Positions 32,690-41,731 of a DNA stretch of 64,000 bases are shown here, piece by piece. The position numbers and the translations under genes are program-made. The stretch comes from Aequorivita sublithincola DSM 14238 (GTDB lineage Bacteria > Bacteroidota > Bacteroidia > Flavobacteriales > Flavobacteriaceae): the NCBI RefSeq assembly GCF_000265385.1, contig NC_018013.1, positions 2,879,001 to 2,943,000 on the forward strand. The letters run 5' to 3'. Under the pieces are notes generated by a model. The model searched no databases, was not told where the DNA came from, and saw nothing but the letters and a program-made list of their open reading frames with translations. Positions within the stretch are counted from its first letter, which is position 1, and each line of letters opens with the position of its first letter.

Positions 32690-33961
32690 TTAATATTTTT
32701 TAAAAATAACGCAAGCGTTCACATCTCCAAATCCAAAACTGGCTTTAGCGATTGTATTAATTGGTTTATAAATGGTTTTAGTGGGAATTTTTTCTTCTGA
32801 AATTGTATTTAAAATATCTGGATGAATTGGATTGCAATTAATATTTGGAAAAATAAAACCCTGTTGCAATTGAAGCAAAGAAGCTACAATCTCAATACTT
32901 CCACTTGCGGCTATACAATGACCAATCATTCCTTTTAAAGAGTTAATGTATGGGAAATCACTTCCGCTTCGTTTTAGAGCCTTGCTCCAGTTTGCTATTT
33001 CGTCTGGATCTTTTATGGTGGAAGTAAGGTGACCATTAATATAGTCAATTTCCGAAGCGCTAACGTTAGAGTCTTCAACTGCCATCTCGATACATTTCTG
33101 GACAGCTATATTGTTTGGTGCAGTCATGCTTCCATCGCCACGTTGGCCCCCATTATTCAAAGCACCTCCTAAAACTTCTGCATATATTATTGCGCCTCTT
33201 TTCTGGGCACTTTCTAGAGACTCTAGTAAATAGGCTCCTCCTCCACTCCCCGGAACAAAGCCACTCGTTACTGCACTCATTGGTCCGGCTACATTTTCTG
33301 GAGCATCGTTATATTTATGGGTGGTTACTCTTATGGCGTCAAAACCTCCCCAAATGTATGGTCCGTGATCACTACAACTTCCGCAAAGCATTTGTTTGGC
33401 TTGTCCATTTTTGATGCGCTCATAGCCCATTAAAAGAGCTTCGGTGCCAGTAGAGCAAGCAGAAGAATTTGATGTTACCACATTTCCTGCACCAATAAAA
33501 CCTGAAAGATAGGCACTTACTCCACTAACCATAATTTGGGGAATAGTGTTGCTACTTAGTCTACGAACATTTTTAGAGTGGATTTTCATTAGGCTCTCGT
33601 GCATCTTTTCTACGCTGCTAACGCCTGTGCCAAAAATAATTCCTAAATCCCAAAGAGGGTCTTCATCATTTTTTGCTAGTTCTAATTTAGCATCTTTAAA
33701 AGCATCCATACCAGCTATAATACCGTATAAAATTCCGCTGCTCATAAAATTCCGAAGTTGTAATTCTGTTAGATATTCACGCTTTTTTTCTTCGGAAATC
33801 TGTGGAATGGCCCCCAATTGGCAAGAGAATTTAAGTTCTTCCAAATCAGGACGAAACCGAATACCAGACTCCCCGTTCTTTAATGCTTGGGTGAATTCTG
33901 GTATGGTAACTCCAATTGGAGAGCATACACCTAAACCAGTTATAACTACTCTATTTTTCAT
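32690..33961 (-). CDS. Beta-ketoacyl-ACP synthase of the type III PKS operon
   Basis: This 423-residue protein of the KAS I/II family performs decarboxylative condensation of malonyl-ACP with an acyl thioester. The catalytic residues are visible: Cys169 in SSACSTG, His311 in INGHLTST (the usual NAHGTST, with Leu for Gly and Gly for Ala), Lys343 in SLKGMIGH and His348. The reading is complete. The divergence from FabF at the first His loop (Gly310-His311-Leu312) suggests a specialised chain length or partner. It is adjacent to the ACP and dehydratase-like genes. Confidence 0.88.
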   Translation of the reverse strand: MKNRVVITGLGVCSPIGVTIPEFTQALKNGESGIRFRPDLEELKFSCQLGAIPQISEEKKREYLTELQLRNFMSSGILYGIIAGMDAFKDAKLELAKNDEDPLWDLGIIFGTGVSSVEKMHESLMKIHSKNVRRLSSNTIPQIMVSGVSAYLSGFIGAGNVVTSNSSACSTGTEALLMGYERIKNGQAKQMLCGSCSDHGPYIWGGFDAIRVTTHKYNDAPENVAGPMSAVTSGFVPGSGGGAYLLESLESAQKRGAIIYAEVLGGALNNGGQRGDGSMTAPNNIAVQKCIEMAVEDSNVSASEIDYINGHLTSTIKDPDEIANWSKALKRSGSDFPYINSLKGMIGHCIAASGSIEIVASLLQLQQGFIFPNINCNPIHPDILNTISEEKIPTKTIYKPINTIAKASFGFGDVNACVIFKKY

Positions 33962-33992
33962 TTATCAGCTTCTGAAAAAGCGTTCTTTTATA

Positions 33993-34442
33993 TTATTTTT
34001 CACTAGTTTTCAATCCCAGCATGCCACTTATAGTTCCTTTGGCAACTAACTCGTTTTTGCTATTTACCATTTTCACTTTACATTTTAATTTATTGAATCT
34101 GAAATATTCCTTTTCTGAAATCACTTTCACTTTTTCGCCAGGAAATACGGGAATATAAAAATCTATAACGGAACTGCTCAATGCAATGGCAGGTTTTTCA
34201 GAAGAATTTTCTATTTGTAAGAGAAAAATACCCAAACACACTAGCCCAATTTGCGCCATACATTCTGTTAATATGACTCCAGGTGTAACGGGATTGCTTT
34301 TGAAATGACCTTGGTAAAAATATTCGTCTTTTTTAAAAATATAATAACCTTCTACTCCTTCTTGTGAAACGGATACTAGCTCGTCTACAAACAAAAATGG
34401 AACTTCATAAGGAAGCAAATCAAGAATGTCGTTATATTTCAA
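33993..34442 (-). CDS. FabZ-like 3-hydroxyacyl-ACP dehydratase
   Basis: The 149-residue hotdog-fold protein has the FabZ core: LPYEVPFLFVDEL, then GHFKSNPVTPGVILTECMAQ with catalytic His46 and Glu60. It should dehydrate 3-hydroxyacyl-ACP. It lies 31 bases before the ketoacyl synthase gene and nine bases after the SDR gene, in a single transcript. The size and motif order are normal. Confidence 0.85.
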   Translation of the reverse strand: MKYNDILDLLPYEVPFLFVDELVSVSQEGVEGYYIFKKDEYFYQGHFKSNPVTPGVILTECMAQIGLVCLGIFLLQIENSSEKPAIALSSSVIDFYIPVFPGEKVKVISEKEYFRFNKLKCKVKMVNSKNELVAKGTISGMLGLKTSEK

Positions 34443-34451
34443 AATTGTAAA

Positions 34452-35225
34452 TTATCTAAGGCTCTCTCCACCGTCTGCTTTTATAATGTTTCCATTAATC
34501 CAATCTGCTTCTGGACGACAGAGTAAATAAACCACATCGGCAACATATTCCGGTTGCGTAAGACGGTGGAAAGGGTTTCGTTTTTTACTCATTGCAGCAA
34601 GTTCTTCACTTCCTGGAATCATAGCAAATGATGCAGTTTTAGTAGTTCCAGCTTGAATGCAATTTGTGGTTATATTTATTGGAGCCAATTCAACAGCCAT
34701 ACTTCTCATCAAAGATTCTAACGTAGATTTCGCCGCAGAAACTGCTGCGTATCCTGGCCACACTTTGGAACTGCCTTCACTTGTAAAAGCAATATTTTTC
34801 GCCTTTTTTGAAAACTTTTCACTTTGAACCAAAGCCTGCGTCCATTCATACCAACTGGTTGCCATGGCGTGAAGCGTTATATCCAAATCTTGCTTTTGAA
34901 GCACAGCTTCATCTGCACTATGCATAGGCTTTAAACTACCTTTAGCGATACTATGAAGCAATAATTTTATACTGTTTTTGGGTAATTCTGAAATTATCTC
35001 GTTTCTAATTTCAGAGTTTAAGGCATCTTGGTTAAACGTTTTTACTGAAACGTCTAAGTTTTTAAGTTGCTCAACTTCTTTTTCGAACTCAGGAATATTA
35101 CTTCTTCGGTCTCTATGAACAATGCAAATATTCATCCCTTCGGAAGCAAGTTTTTTTGCACTTGCTAAGCCGAGGCCGCTACTGCCGCCTAGGATTAATG
35201 CCCATTGCTGTTGAAACTCTATCAT
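34452..35225 (-). CDS. SDR-family reductase, enoyl-reductase (FabL/FabI)-like
   Basis: This 257-residue short-chain dehydrogenase-like protein has a Rossmann start LILGGSSGLGLASAKKL. The active-site spacing is Tyr159-X6-Lys166 (GYAAVSAAK). This is the signature of FabI/FabL-type enoyl-ACP reductases, not the YxxxK of 3-ketoacyl reductases. The downstream pattern (RSMAVELAPINITTNCIQAG, then IIKADGG) resembles FabL. It could thus reduce enoyl-ACP after FabZ. A keto-reductase is not visible in the operon and would have to come from the housekeeping FabG. Assignment as a KR cannot be excluded from sequence alone. Confidence 0.8.
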   Translation of the reverse strand: MIEFQQQWALILGGSSGLGLASAKKLASEGMNICIVHRDRRSNIPEFEKEVEQLKNLDVSVKTFNQDALNSEIRNEIISELPKNSIKLLLHSIAKGSLKPMHSADEAVLQKQDLDITLHAMATSWYEWTQALVQSEKFSKKAKNIAFTSEGSSKVWPGYAAVSAAKSTLESLMRSMAVELAPINITTNCIQAGTTKTASFAMIPGSEELAAMSKKRNPFHRLTQPEYVADVVYLLCRPEADWINGNIIKADGGESLR

Positions 35226-35261
35226 AATTTTACCTTTCTAAAAGGAAAGCGCAAAGTTACT

Positions 35262-36311
35262 CTAAAATTTCAATAACACACGCTGGGCTGAGAACCCTGG
35301 ACCAAAACTAAGCATCAGACCGTAGCTTCCATTTTTAGGTTTTTTATCCATAAAACGTTCCAGAACAAAAAGGACTGTTGCGCTACTCATATTGCCATAC
35401 AGTCTGAGCACTTCTTTTGTGTCTGTTATATCTTTGCCCAAACTGCCAAAAAGCTCCTCCACAGTTTCTACAATTTTTCTGCCTCCTGGATGAAAAATAA
35501 GATGATCAACGTCTTCGATGGTTAAGTTATTTTTCTCTAAAAAGGGATGAATAATTGCCGGAAAATGTTCTGCAATTTTATCAGGAACCTCTTTATCGAG
35601 TATCATCTGAAGTCCAGTGTCTACCAGCTTGAAACCCATCATTCCTGTTGCATCATAAAAATGAAACATTTCCTCGTCAATAATTTCGGGACCTTCATCT
35701 TCTTCTCTTGAAGAAAGTAACACGCAAGCCGCGCCATCTCCAAAAATAGCAGTACTTACAATATTTGCCATCGAAAAATCGTCTATTTGAAAAGTGGCGG
35801 ACGGAGCTTCTATAGCAACTAAAGCTGCACGTTTTCCAGGATTAGCTTTTAAAAAATTGTGGGCATAGATAATTCCTGAAACTCCTGCGGCACAGCCCAT
35901 TTCAGTTACTGGCAACCGCATCACGTCTTGCCTCATTTTAAGTTCGTTGATTAAATAGGCGTCAACTGAAGGAATCATAATTCCAGTGCAGCTTACGGTT
36001 ATAATATAATCAAGATCAGTTGGCTTCCATCCAGCTTTATTGAGTGCTTTTTCCAAACACTGCTTCCCCATTTTTTTTATTTCACGGGCGTAAATATCGT
36101 TTCTGGAACCAAAACTTGGATTGATAAAAACTTCAATAGGATCCATAATGGAACCCCTTTTGTCTACTCCCGCTCCTTCCATGATTTTTACGACCTTTCG
36201 TTTATATCTTTCATCTTGGTCACGCATCCAATTTTTAACGAGATCAATAATCTGAGCAGTATCTCGCATAAATTCTGGTAATTGTGTAGTAACTGTATTT
36301 ATTTTTACCAT
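35262..36311 (-). CDS. Type III polyketide synthase
   Basis: The 349-residue chalcone-synthase-family enzyme extends a CoA- or ACP-bound starter with malonyl units and cyclises the product to alkylpyrone, resorcinol or phloroglucinol types. The triad is visible: Cys140 in TEMGCAAGVSG, His274 in LIFHPGGRKI and Asn307 in LYGNMSSATV. The C-terminal GFGPG-like loop (SFGPGFSAQ) is conserved. Its start shares one base with the methyltransferase stop (TAATG), so the two are coupled. The ACP, KAS, dehydratase and reductase genes that follow suggest that the starter is made on site. Confidence 0.92.
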   Translation of the reverse strand: MVKINTVTTQLPEFMRDTAQIIDLVKNWMRDQDERYKRKVVKIMEGAGVDKRGSIMDPIEVFINPSFGSRNDIYAREIKKMGKQCLEKALNKAGWKPTDLDYIITVSCTGIMIPSVDAYLINELKMRQDVMRLPVTEMGCAAGVSGIIYAHNFLKANPGKRAALVAIEAPSATFQIDDFSMANIVSTAIFGDGAACVLLSSREEDEGPEIIDEEMFHFYDATGMMGFKLVDTGLQMILDKEVPDKIAEHFPAIIHPFLEKNNLTIEDVDHLIFHPGGRKIVETVEELFGSLGKDITDTKEVLRLYGNMSSATVLFVLERFMDKKPKNGSYGLMLSFGPGFSAQRVLLKF

Positions 36312-37030
36312 TAGTTTGTGTTTTTAGAAATCCATTGATAGCGATACGCCCAACGCCAATGGATTGTGCTTTTTTGATTACTTATTGTTGTTGAAATAGC
36401 TTCAAGTTCATTTTTTTTGAACCCTCTAGCTATTGAAACTAAACCGTCGTGTCGCGCAGTTTTAGTCTTCAAAAACAATTTACTAACTATTTTGAATAGG
36501 AAAAAGGCTTGTTTGCTTCTTTGTAAATCATTGACTATTAAACCGATTTCGGTCTTTTTTAAAATTGTTTTCAATAAATTTTCAATCTGTTCATTACTGA
36601 AATGATGCAAGAACAGTGTACATAATGCAATATCGCAATTTGGTATTAATTCTTCTTCTAAAAAAACGTCAACTTTTTTAAAAGTTAGATTTGGATAATT
36701 ACTGCTTCTATTTTCGGCGATTTCTAAAATATTTTGGTTAAAATCTATACCAATACATTTGAAGTTGAAATTGTTTTTCTTTCCAAAATCGGTACACTTT
36801 CGAAGCAATTCACCATCGCCACAACCAATATCTAAAATGGTCAAAATTTTGTCGTTTGGATGATTTTTCAATAACTCTTTTAATCCATCTATCGTAATAC
36901 TATTTCCTCCCAACCACTTATTTACGTTTTTTAGATCATCCAAAAGATGTTTCATTTCTTCGCCTTGAAAGTCCAAATCGTCCATTATCTCTGCTTGAAT
37001 GGATCTATGTTTGTTACTAAATGCTATCAT
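36311..37030 (-). CDS. Class I SAM-dependent methyltransferase
   Basis: The 239-residue protein has the SAM-binding motif ILDIGCGDGELLRK (residues about 96-108) and a post-I region IGIDFNQNILEIAENR. Later motifs include DIALCTLFLHHF, typical of small-molecule O- or C-methyltransferases. It overlaps the oxidoreductase stop by four bases (ATGA) and the PKS start by one. It is the likely tailoring enzyme for the PKS product, probably O-methylation. Confidence 0.88.
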   Translation of the reverse strand: MIAFSNKHRSIQAEIMDDLDFQGEEMKHLLDDLKNVNKWLGGNSITIDGLKELLKNHPNDKILTILDIGCGDGELLRKCTDFGKKNNFNFKCIGIDFNQNILEIAENRSSNYPNLTFKKVDVFLEEELIPNCDIALCTLFLHHFSNEQIENLLKTILKKTEIGLIVNDLQRSKQAFFLFKIVSKLFLKTKTARHDGLVSIARGFKKNELEAISTTISNQKSTIHWRWAYRYQWISKNTN

Positions 37031-38154
37031 TTTATTGGACTTCCGTGTGTTTTTTCAATTAGTTTTGGTATTAATGAAGGTATTGATTTGGCCATTGAAA
37101 ACCCTAATTTTGAACTAAGAGGATTCATTAAAATACGTTGAATGAATCTTCCAGTTTTTAATCTACTTCCAAATTCTTTTTGCCAGTGATTTGAATATTC
37201 TTTTTCCAAATTATTTCTATCAAAATCACTTTTCTGAAATGCTTTAAGAAACAATTCTGAAAATAGTTGCGCGCTCCTAATAGCCATAGCCATTCCATTG
37301 CCACATAGTGGATGTATGAGTCCTGCGCTATCACCAATCATAAAAATATGATTTTCTACAGGTTCTTTTTTCTGAAACGAAATCTGGCTAATAGTCAATG
37401 GTTTTTTGAAAACGGGTTTAGCCTTTTTGAAAAATTCATCTAAAAAAGGATTCTTTGAAAGTTCCTTCTTCTGAAAAGTATCAATATCGCCATATTTCTT
37501 GAATGATTTAAAAGTGGTTAAATAACAGGCGTTTACGGTGTTGGTTTCGGTTTTACTTAGACCGCAATAACCTCCATTAAAATTGTGTAAGGCAACCGTG
37601 TCTTCGTCAAAATCAAAATCATAATGTGTTTTTACAGCTAACCAAGGCGAGGGTTGTTTCATAAACCTTCGATTTAAAAAAAAGTCTATATTAGATCTTT
37701 TTCCGAAGGCTCCAATAACAAAATCTGCGTATAAAACATCTTTTCTTTGAGTTGTGACTGTAAATATATTTTCTTTGAAAATTACTTTTTCAACTGTATC
37801 AAAAATGATTTCAACTTTATCTTTTATAGCTTCAAATAGTAAATTATCAAAAGCATAACGGCTGATTCCAAATCCGCCGAGCGGTAAATCTGCTTTAAGT
37901 GGAAATCCTTTTGAATCGGTTATTTCAAATTTTGATATTCTTTTGGCTCCAATTGAGAATGGATCGATTCCCAATGAGCTTAAATAGGGCAACACTTCAT
38001 TGCTAATATATTCCCCACAAACTTTATGGTGTGGATATTCATTTTTTTCAATTAAACATATTTTGAGGTTATGATTGGAAAGATGTAACGCCGCCGTAAG
38101 CCCCGCCAATCCTCCTCCGATAATTATAACTTCTCTTTTATTATTGTATGCCAT
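37027..38154 (-). CDS. FAD-dependent oxidoreductase of the PKS operon
   Basis: The 375-residue flavoprotein is first in the operon. It has the ADP-binding start VIIIGGGLAGLTAALHLS, an EKNEYPHHKVCGEYIS motif seen in geranylgeranyl-reductase-like and tryptophan-halogenase-like monooxygenases, and the second FAD motif GDSAGLIHPLCGNGMAMA. It could hydroxylate an aromatic product to a quinol or quinone, or reduce a prenyl or polyene chain. In Streptomyces, type III PKS, methyltransferase and flavoprotein genes of this kind occur together for phenolic lipids. That is a parallel, not proof. Confidence 0.85.
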   Translation of the reverse strand: MAYNNKREVIIIGGGLAGLTAALHLSNHNLKICLIEKNEYPHHKVCGEYISNEVLPYLSSLGIDPFSIGAKRISKFEITDSKGFPLKADLPLGGFGISRYAFDNLLFEAIKDKVEIIFDTVEKVIFKENIFTVTTQRKDVLYADFVIGAFGKRSNIDFFLNRRFMKQPSPWLAVKTHYDFDFDEDTVALHNFNGGYCGLSKTETNTVNACYLTTFKSFKKYGDIDTFQKKELSKNPFLDEFFKKAKPVFKKPLTISQISFQKKEPVENHIFMIGDSAGLIHPLCGNGMAMAIRSAQLFSELFLKAFQKSDFDRNNLEKEYSNHWQKEFGSRLKTGRFIQRILMNPLSSKLGFSMAKSIPSLIPKLIEKTHGSPIK

Positions 38155-38173
38155 TCTTGGTTTAAAGCTAAAA

Positions 38174-38208
38174 AAAAATCCCGACCAATGAAGAGGTTCG
38201 GGATTTTT
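38174..38208 (-). terminator. Terminator after the OmpA-family gene
   Basis: AAAAATCCCGA (38174-38184) pairs perfectly with TCGGGATTTTT (38198-38208), an 11-bp stem ending in T residues. It separates the OmpA gene from the PKS operon, whose first start codon is at 38154. Confidence 0.85.
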
Positions 38209-38227
38209 AAATAATATTTGTTTCTAA

Positions 38228-38935
38228 TTATTCGCCAGCTTGCTGCTTTGCTTCTGTCTTCATTTTTTCATTCGGAACAATAGCAAGATTTACACGTCTG
38301 TTTTTAGCACGACCTTCGGCAGTAGTATTATCTGCAACTGGAGCAGTTTCACCGTACCAATTGGTTGTAAAACGTCCAGCGCCCAAACCTTTTGTCTGCA
38401 CAAAATAGTTTGTAACCGACTGAGCTCTGTTTTTGGAAAGCCTCATATTCATATCATCCGCACCAACACTATCAGTATGACCAACTACAAGTACATCTGT
38501 GTCTGGATATTCAACTAACACATTTGAAAGCTTGTCTAAAATAGACTGGGAAGCCGCATTTACGTTGTATTTTGCAGTGTCAAAATATACACCACTGTTT
38601 TCGTCAAAAGTAACAACGATTCCGTCATCTACTCTTTCTACTTGAGCTCCGGGGATTTCTTGCTCAATTTTTTGGGCTTGCTTGTCCATTTTGTTTCCAA
38701 TAAGAACACCAGCGCCACCACCAACAACACCACCGATTACGGCTCCAAGTTCTCCGTTACCACCTTTTCCAACGTTGTTTCCAATAATTGCTCCAAGAAT
38801 GGCGCCGCCTGTAGCTCCAATTACGGCTCCTTTTTGTTTGTTATTAGCATTTCTAGTTGCTTCGCAGCTTCCTAAACTGATAACAAGTGTTAATGCAAAT
38901 GCTACTAATGCGGTCTGTTTAAAAAATGTCTTCAT
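38228..38935 (-). CDS. OmpA-family lipoprotein with a glycine-zipper segment
   Basis: The 235-residue protein has a lipoprotein signal (VISLGSC, Cys24). A glycine-zipper segment (residues about 36-82; GAVIGATGGAILGAIIGNNV, then a second similar run) may insert in or lie along a membrane. The C-terminal OmpA domain (about 105-220) contains the peptidoglycan-binding motif VVGHTDSVGADDMNMRLSKNRA with its Asp and Arg. It should tether the outer membrane to the cell wall. The neighbouring lipocalin-like lipoprotein gene starts two bases from its ATG side and may be co-transcribed. Confidence 0.9.
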   Translation of the reverse strand: MKTFFKQTALVAFALTLVISLGSCEATRNANNKQKGAVIGATGGAILGAIIGNNVGKGGNGELGAVIGGVVGGGAGVLIGNKMDKQAQKIEQEIPGAQVERVDDGIVVTFDENSGVYFDTAKYNVNAASQSILDKLSNVLVEYPDTDVLVVGHTDSVGADDMNMRLSKNRAQSVTNYFVQTKGLGAGRFTTNWYGETAPVADNTTAEGRAKNRRVNLAIVPNEKMKTEAKQQAGE

Positions 38936-38937
38936 AA

Positions 38938-39420
38938 TTATTGTTCGTTTATTTTAGAAAAGTTCATATTTATTTTAAATGGTTTGCCATCTAAACTTAC
39001 TGTTTGTTCCCAACGCATTGAGGATTCATTTAATTGAGATAGATGTACCCTGAAACCTGTGTTATCTTCAGATTTACCTTTAGCATTTGTAGGTTTAATT
39101 ATGAAATCATACAAGCCAGAAGCTGGATCTATTTCTACTATTGTAAAAATAAAATTTCGTTCACCTGTTGGGCAATCGGGATTGTCAATATTATAATTAG
39201 CGGTATTATTATTAGGGATAAAACGCCAAGTACTTCCTTCAAAACACTCCGCAGAGGTATCATTAAAAAGCTGAACATTAAATTTACCTGAGGAACCATA
39301 GCTTACATTGTCTAAAGTCCAATACCCTTTAATAACTTTTCGTGATTCTTGAACGGTTTTGGGTGTTCCGCAAGCGAATGCTGTGACCGCTACTAGGGCC
39401 AAAATGAGGATTTTTTTCAT
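38938..39420 (-). CDS. Lipocalin-like lipoprotein
   Basis: The 160-residue protein has a lipoprotein signal ending VTAFACG (Cys17). The mature part carries a GYWTLDNVSYG start, a strand-rich middle and WEQTVSLDGKPFKINMNFSKI, as in the Bacteroidota lipocalin_5-like family. It probably forms a small beta-barrel in the envelope with an unknown ligand. It precedes the OmpA-like gene by two bases on the same strand. Confidence 0.75.
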   Translation of the reverse strand: MKKILILALVAVTAFACGTPKTVQESRKVIKGYWTLDNVSYGSSGKFNVQLFNDTSAECFEGSTWRFIPNNNTANYNIDNPDCPTGERNFIFTIVEIDPASGLYDFIIKPTNAKGKSEDNTGFRVHLSQLNESSMRWEQTVSLDGKPFKINMNFSKINEQ

Positions 39421-39462
39421 AAAAATGATAGTTTGTGTTTAATAAAAAGGTTAGTGATTTTT

Positions 39463-39624
39463 TTATCTTTTAAATAATCTTGAAAGTAAGGAGATTACTA
39501 AAAGAACTATAAAAATGTAAAAAATTATTTTTGCGATATCAGCTGCACCATCTGCGATACCTCCAAATCCAAAAATTGCCGCAACTATTGCGATTACTAG
39601 AAAAATAACGATCCAACGTAACAT
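39463..39624 (-). CDS. DUF1328-type small membrane protein
   Basis: This 53-residue frame translates to a typical DUF1328 protein: [20 protein letters not shown], then [18 protein letters not shown] and SLLSRLF. Two hydrophobic helices flank the conserved GGIAxGAAxIAK loop. The family is found widely in stress-related gene neighbourhoods and its function is unknown. The gene is easily missed because of its length. It ends 42 bases before the lipocalin-like gene start. Confidence 0.85.
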   Translation of the reverse strand: MLRWIVIFLVIAIVAAIFGFGGIADGAADIAKIIFYIFIVLLVISLLSRLFKR

Positions 39625-39721
39625 AATATTTATTTTTAATGATTAGTATGGCACTAAATTAAACAACCATTTTAACATTCGGATTGTCTTTATCTAAAGT
39701 TTAACAACGAATGTTAAATTA

Positions 39722-41731
39722 TTAGTAAGACAATAAATTTAATAGGATTTCTTTGAATTTTTCTTTAGGAAGATAAGCAGATTCCAAATTTGCTGCAAAA
39801 GGTATTGGTGTTTCTAAACTTGCTACTCGTTTAACGGGAGCGTCTAAATGTTCAAAACAATTCTCCATTATCAAAGCTGAAATATCTGAAGCTATTCCGC
39901 CGAACAAAGAATCTTCTTGAAGTATAATTACCTTTCCTGTTTTCTTAACTGATTTATATATTGCTTCAATATCCAAAGGAACTAAAGTCCGTAAATCAAT
40001 TAAATCAGCACTTACTTCAGGATTTTGTTCTAAAGTTTCTAAAGCCCAATGCACTCCTGCTCCATAAGTTATAACGCTAACATCTGTTCCTTCCTTTAGA
40101 ATGGAAGCTTTCCCTAAAGGTAAAGTGTAATAATCTGTTGGCACATCTTGGCGAATACTTCTATATAAAGCCTTATGCTCAAAGAACATTACTGGGTTTG
40201 AATCTTCAATACTTGTTGCCAATAAGCCTTTAGCATCATATGGAAACGCTGGATAAACAACTTTTAAACCTGGAGTATGCGTAAACCAAGCCTCATTAGT
40301 TTGACTGTGGAATGGTCCGGCTCCTACTCCTGCACCGCAAGGCATTCGCACCACAACGTCTGCATTTTCACTCCAACGGTAATGACTTTTTGCGAGATAG
40401 TTGATGATTGGATTGAAACCAGAAGTAACAAAATCTGCAAATTGCATCTCTACAACAGCTTTATATCCATTGATGGAAAGTCCCATTGCTGCTGAAACAA
40501 TTGCAGATTCACATATAGGTGTATTGCGAACTCGGTCTTTGCCGAATTGTTCCACAAAGCCTTCGGTTATTTTGAAAACACCGCCGTATTCCGCAACGTC
40601 TTGACCCATGATTATAAGGTTGTCATGACGCTCCATGGATTGTTTTAAACCTTGTGAAATAGCATCAATTAAACGAATATTTTCGTTTTCTGAATTTTCT
40701 TTAACTTCTTGATATTGAAATTCTTTATAAACATCACTTAACTCATTAGCTACAGTAGATTGTATTTTAGGTTCTGCAAAAGCAATCTCTAAATTATCAT
40801 CAATTTCATGTTTGAACTCATCTTTAAACTCTTGAATTTTTTCTACTGAAAGAATTCCTTCGGCTAATAAAAAGTCTTCATAATTTAGAAGTGGGTCACG
40901 CAAACCCCATTCATCAATCAAATCTGTAGGAACGTATTTTGTTCCGCTCGCTTCTTCGTGACCGCGCATTCTAAAGGTTTTGAACTCCAAAAGAACCGGG
41001 CGTGGATTTATACGCATATCTTCCACCAAATCCTTCAACTTAGTATAAACTTCCAAAATATCGTTTCCTTCAATAATGTGAGATTCCATGCCGTAACCTT
41101 TGCCTCGATCTGCAATATTTTCGCAATTATACTGCTCGTTTGTTGGCGTTGAAAGCCCATAACCATTGTTCTCAACACAAAAAAGAACAGGAAGCTGCCA
41201 GACTGAAGCTACGTTAAGTGCTTCGTGAATATCACCTTCGCTAGTTCCGCCTTCACCTGTAAAAACGGCGCAGACTTTATTATTTTTCTTCAATTTGTTT
41301 GCCAGTGCAATTCCATCAGCAACACCAAATTGAGGCCCCAGATGTGAAATCATCCCAACTATATTGAATTCCTGCGTTCCAAAGTGAAAACTTCTATCGC
41401 GACCTTTGGTAAAACCGTTCGCTTTACCTTGCCATTGCGAAAACAAACGGTAAAGTGGAATTTCACGCATTGTAAAAACAGCGAGGTTTCGGTGCATCGG
41501 AAGGATGTATTCATCTTTGTCCAAAACCGCTGTTATTCCTACGGAAATGGCTTCTTGCCCTATTCCGCTAAACCATTTTGAAACCTTTCCTTGACGTAGA
41601 AGAATTAGCATTTTCTCTTCTATCATCCTCGGTTTCAGCATTCCGCGGTATAGTTTCAATAAAGTAGCATCATCAACGTCTTTTCGGTTATAATCGTAGA
41701 AAATATGTGGCTTGGTTTCAGGTTTCATCAT
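39722..41731 (-). CDS. Fused alpha-beta E1 subunit of a 2-oxo-acid dehydrogenase
   Basis: The 669-residue protein joins an E1 alpha domain (1 to about 330) and an E1 beta domain (about 350-669), the usual fused form in many Bacteroidota. The TPP site is GEGGTSEGDIHEALNVASVW...ENNGYG. The beta half starts IRLIDAISQGLKQSMERHDN and carries PICESAIVSAAMG and MPCGAGVG. By similarity the substrate is branched-chain 2-oxo acids (2-oxoisovalerate), though pyruvate cannot be ruled out. The E2 and E3 genes are not in this window. Confidence 0.9.
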   Translation of the reverse strand: MMKPETKPHIFYDYNRKDVDDATLLKLYRGMLKPRMIEEKMLILLRQGKVSKWFSGIGQEAISVGITAVLDKDEYILPMHRNLAVFTMREIPLYRLFSQWQGKANGFTKGRDRSFHFGTQEFNIVGMISHLGPQFGVADGIALANKLKKNNKVCAVFTGEGGTSEGDIHEALNVASVWQLPVLFCVENNGYGLSTPTNEQYNCENIADRGKGYGMESHIIEGNDILEVYTKLKDLVEDMRINPRPVLLEFKTFRMRGHEEASGTKYVPTDLIDEWGLRDPLLNYEDFLLAEGILSVEKIQEFKDEFKHEIDDNLEIAFAEPKIQSTVANELSDVYKEFQYQEVKENSENENIRLIDAISQGLKQSMERHDNLIIMGQDVAEYGGVFKITEGFVEQFGKDRVRNTPICESAIVSAAMGLSINGYKAVVEMQFADFVTSGFNPIINYLAKSHYRWSENADVVVRMPCGAGVGAGPFHSQTNEAWFTHTPGLKVVYPAFPYDAKGLLATSIEDSNPVMFFEHKALYRSIRQDVPTDYYTLPLGKASILKEGTDVSVITYGAGVHWALETLEQNPEVSADLIDLRTLVPLDIEAIYKSVKKTGKVIILQEDSLFGGIASDISALIMENCFEHLDAPVKRVASLETPIPFAANLESAYLPKEKFKEILLNLLSY

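Noticed and set aside
33546-34049. 167-codon plus-strand frame opposite the KAS and FabZ-like genes
   Set aside because: The minus-strand proteins have complete catalytic motifs here, and the plus frame is Ser/Leu/Phe-rich without a domain.
39722-41731. Fused E1 alpha-beta dehydrogenase as a novel fusion
   Set aside because: This fusion is a usual form in many Bacteroidota.
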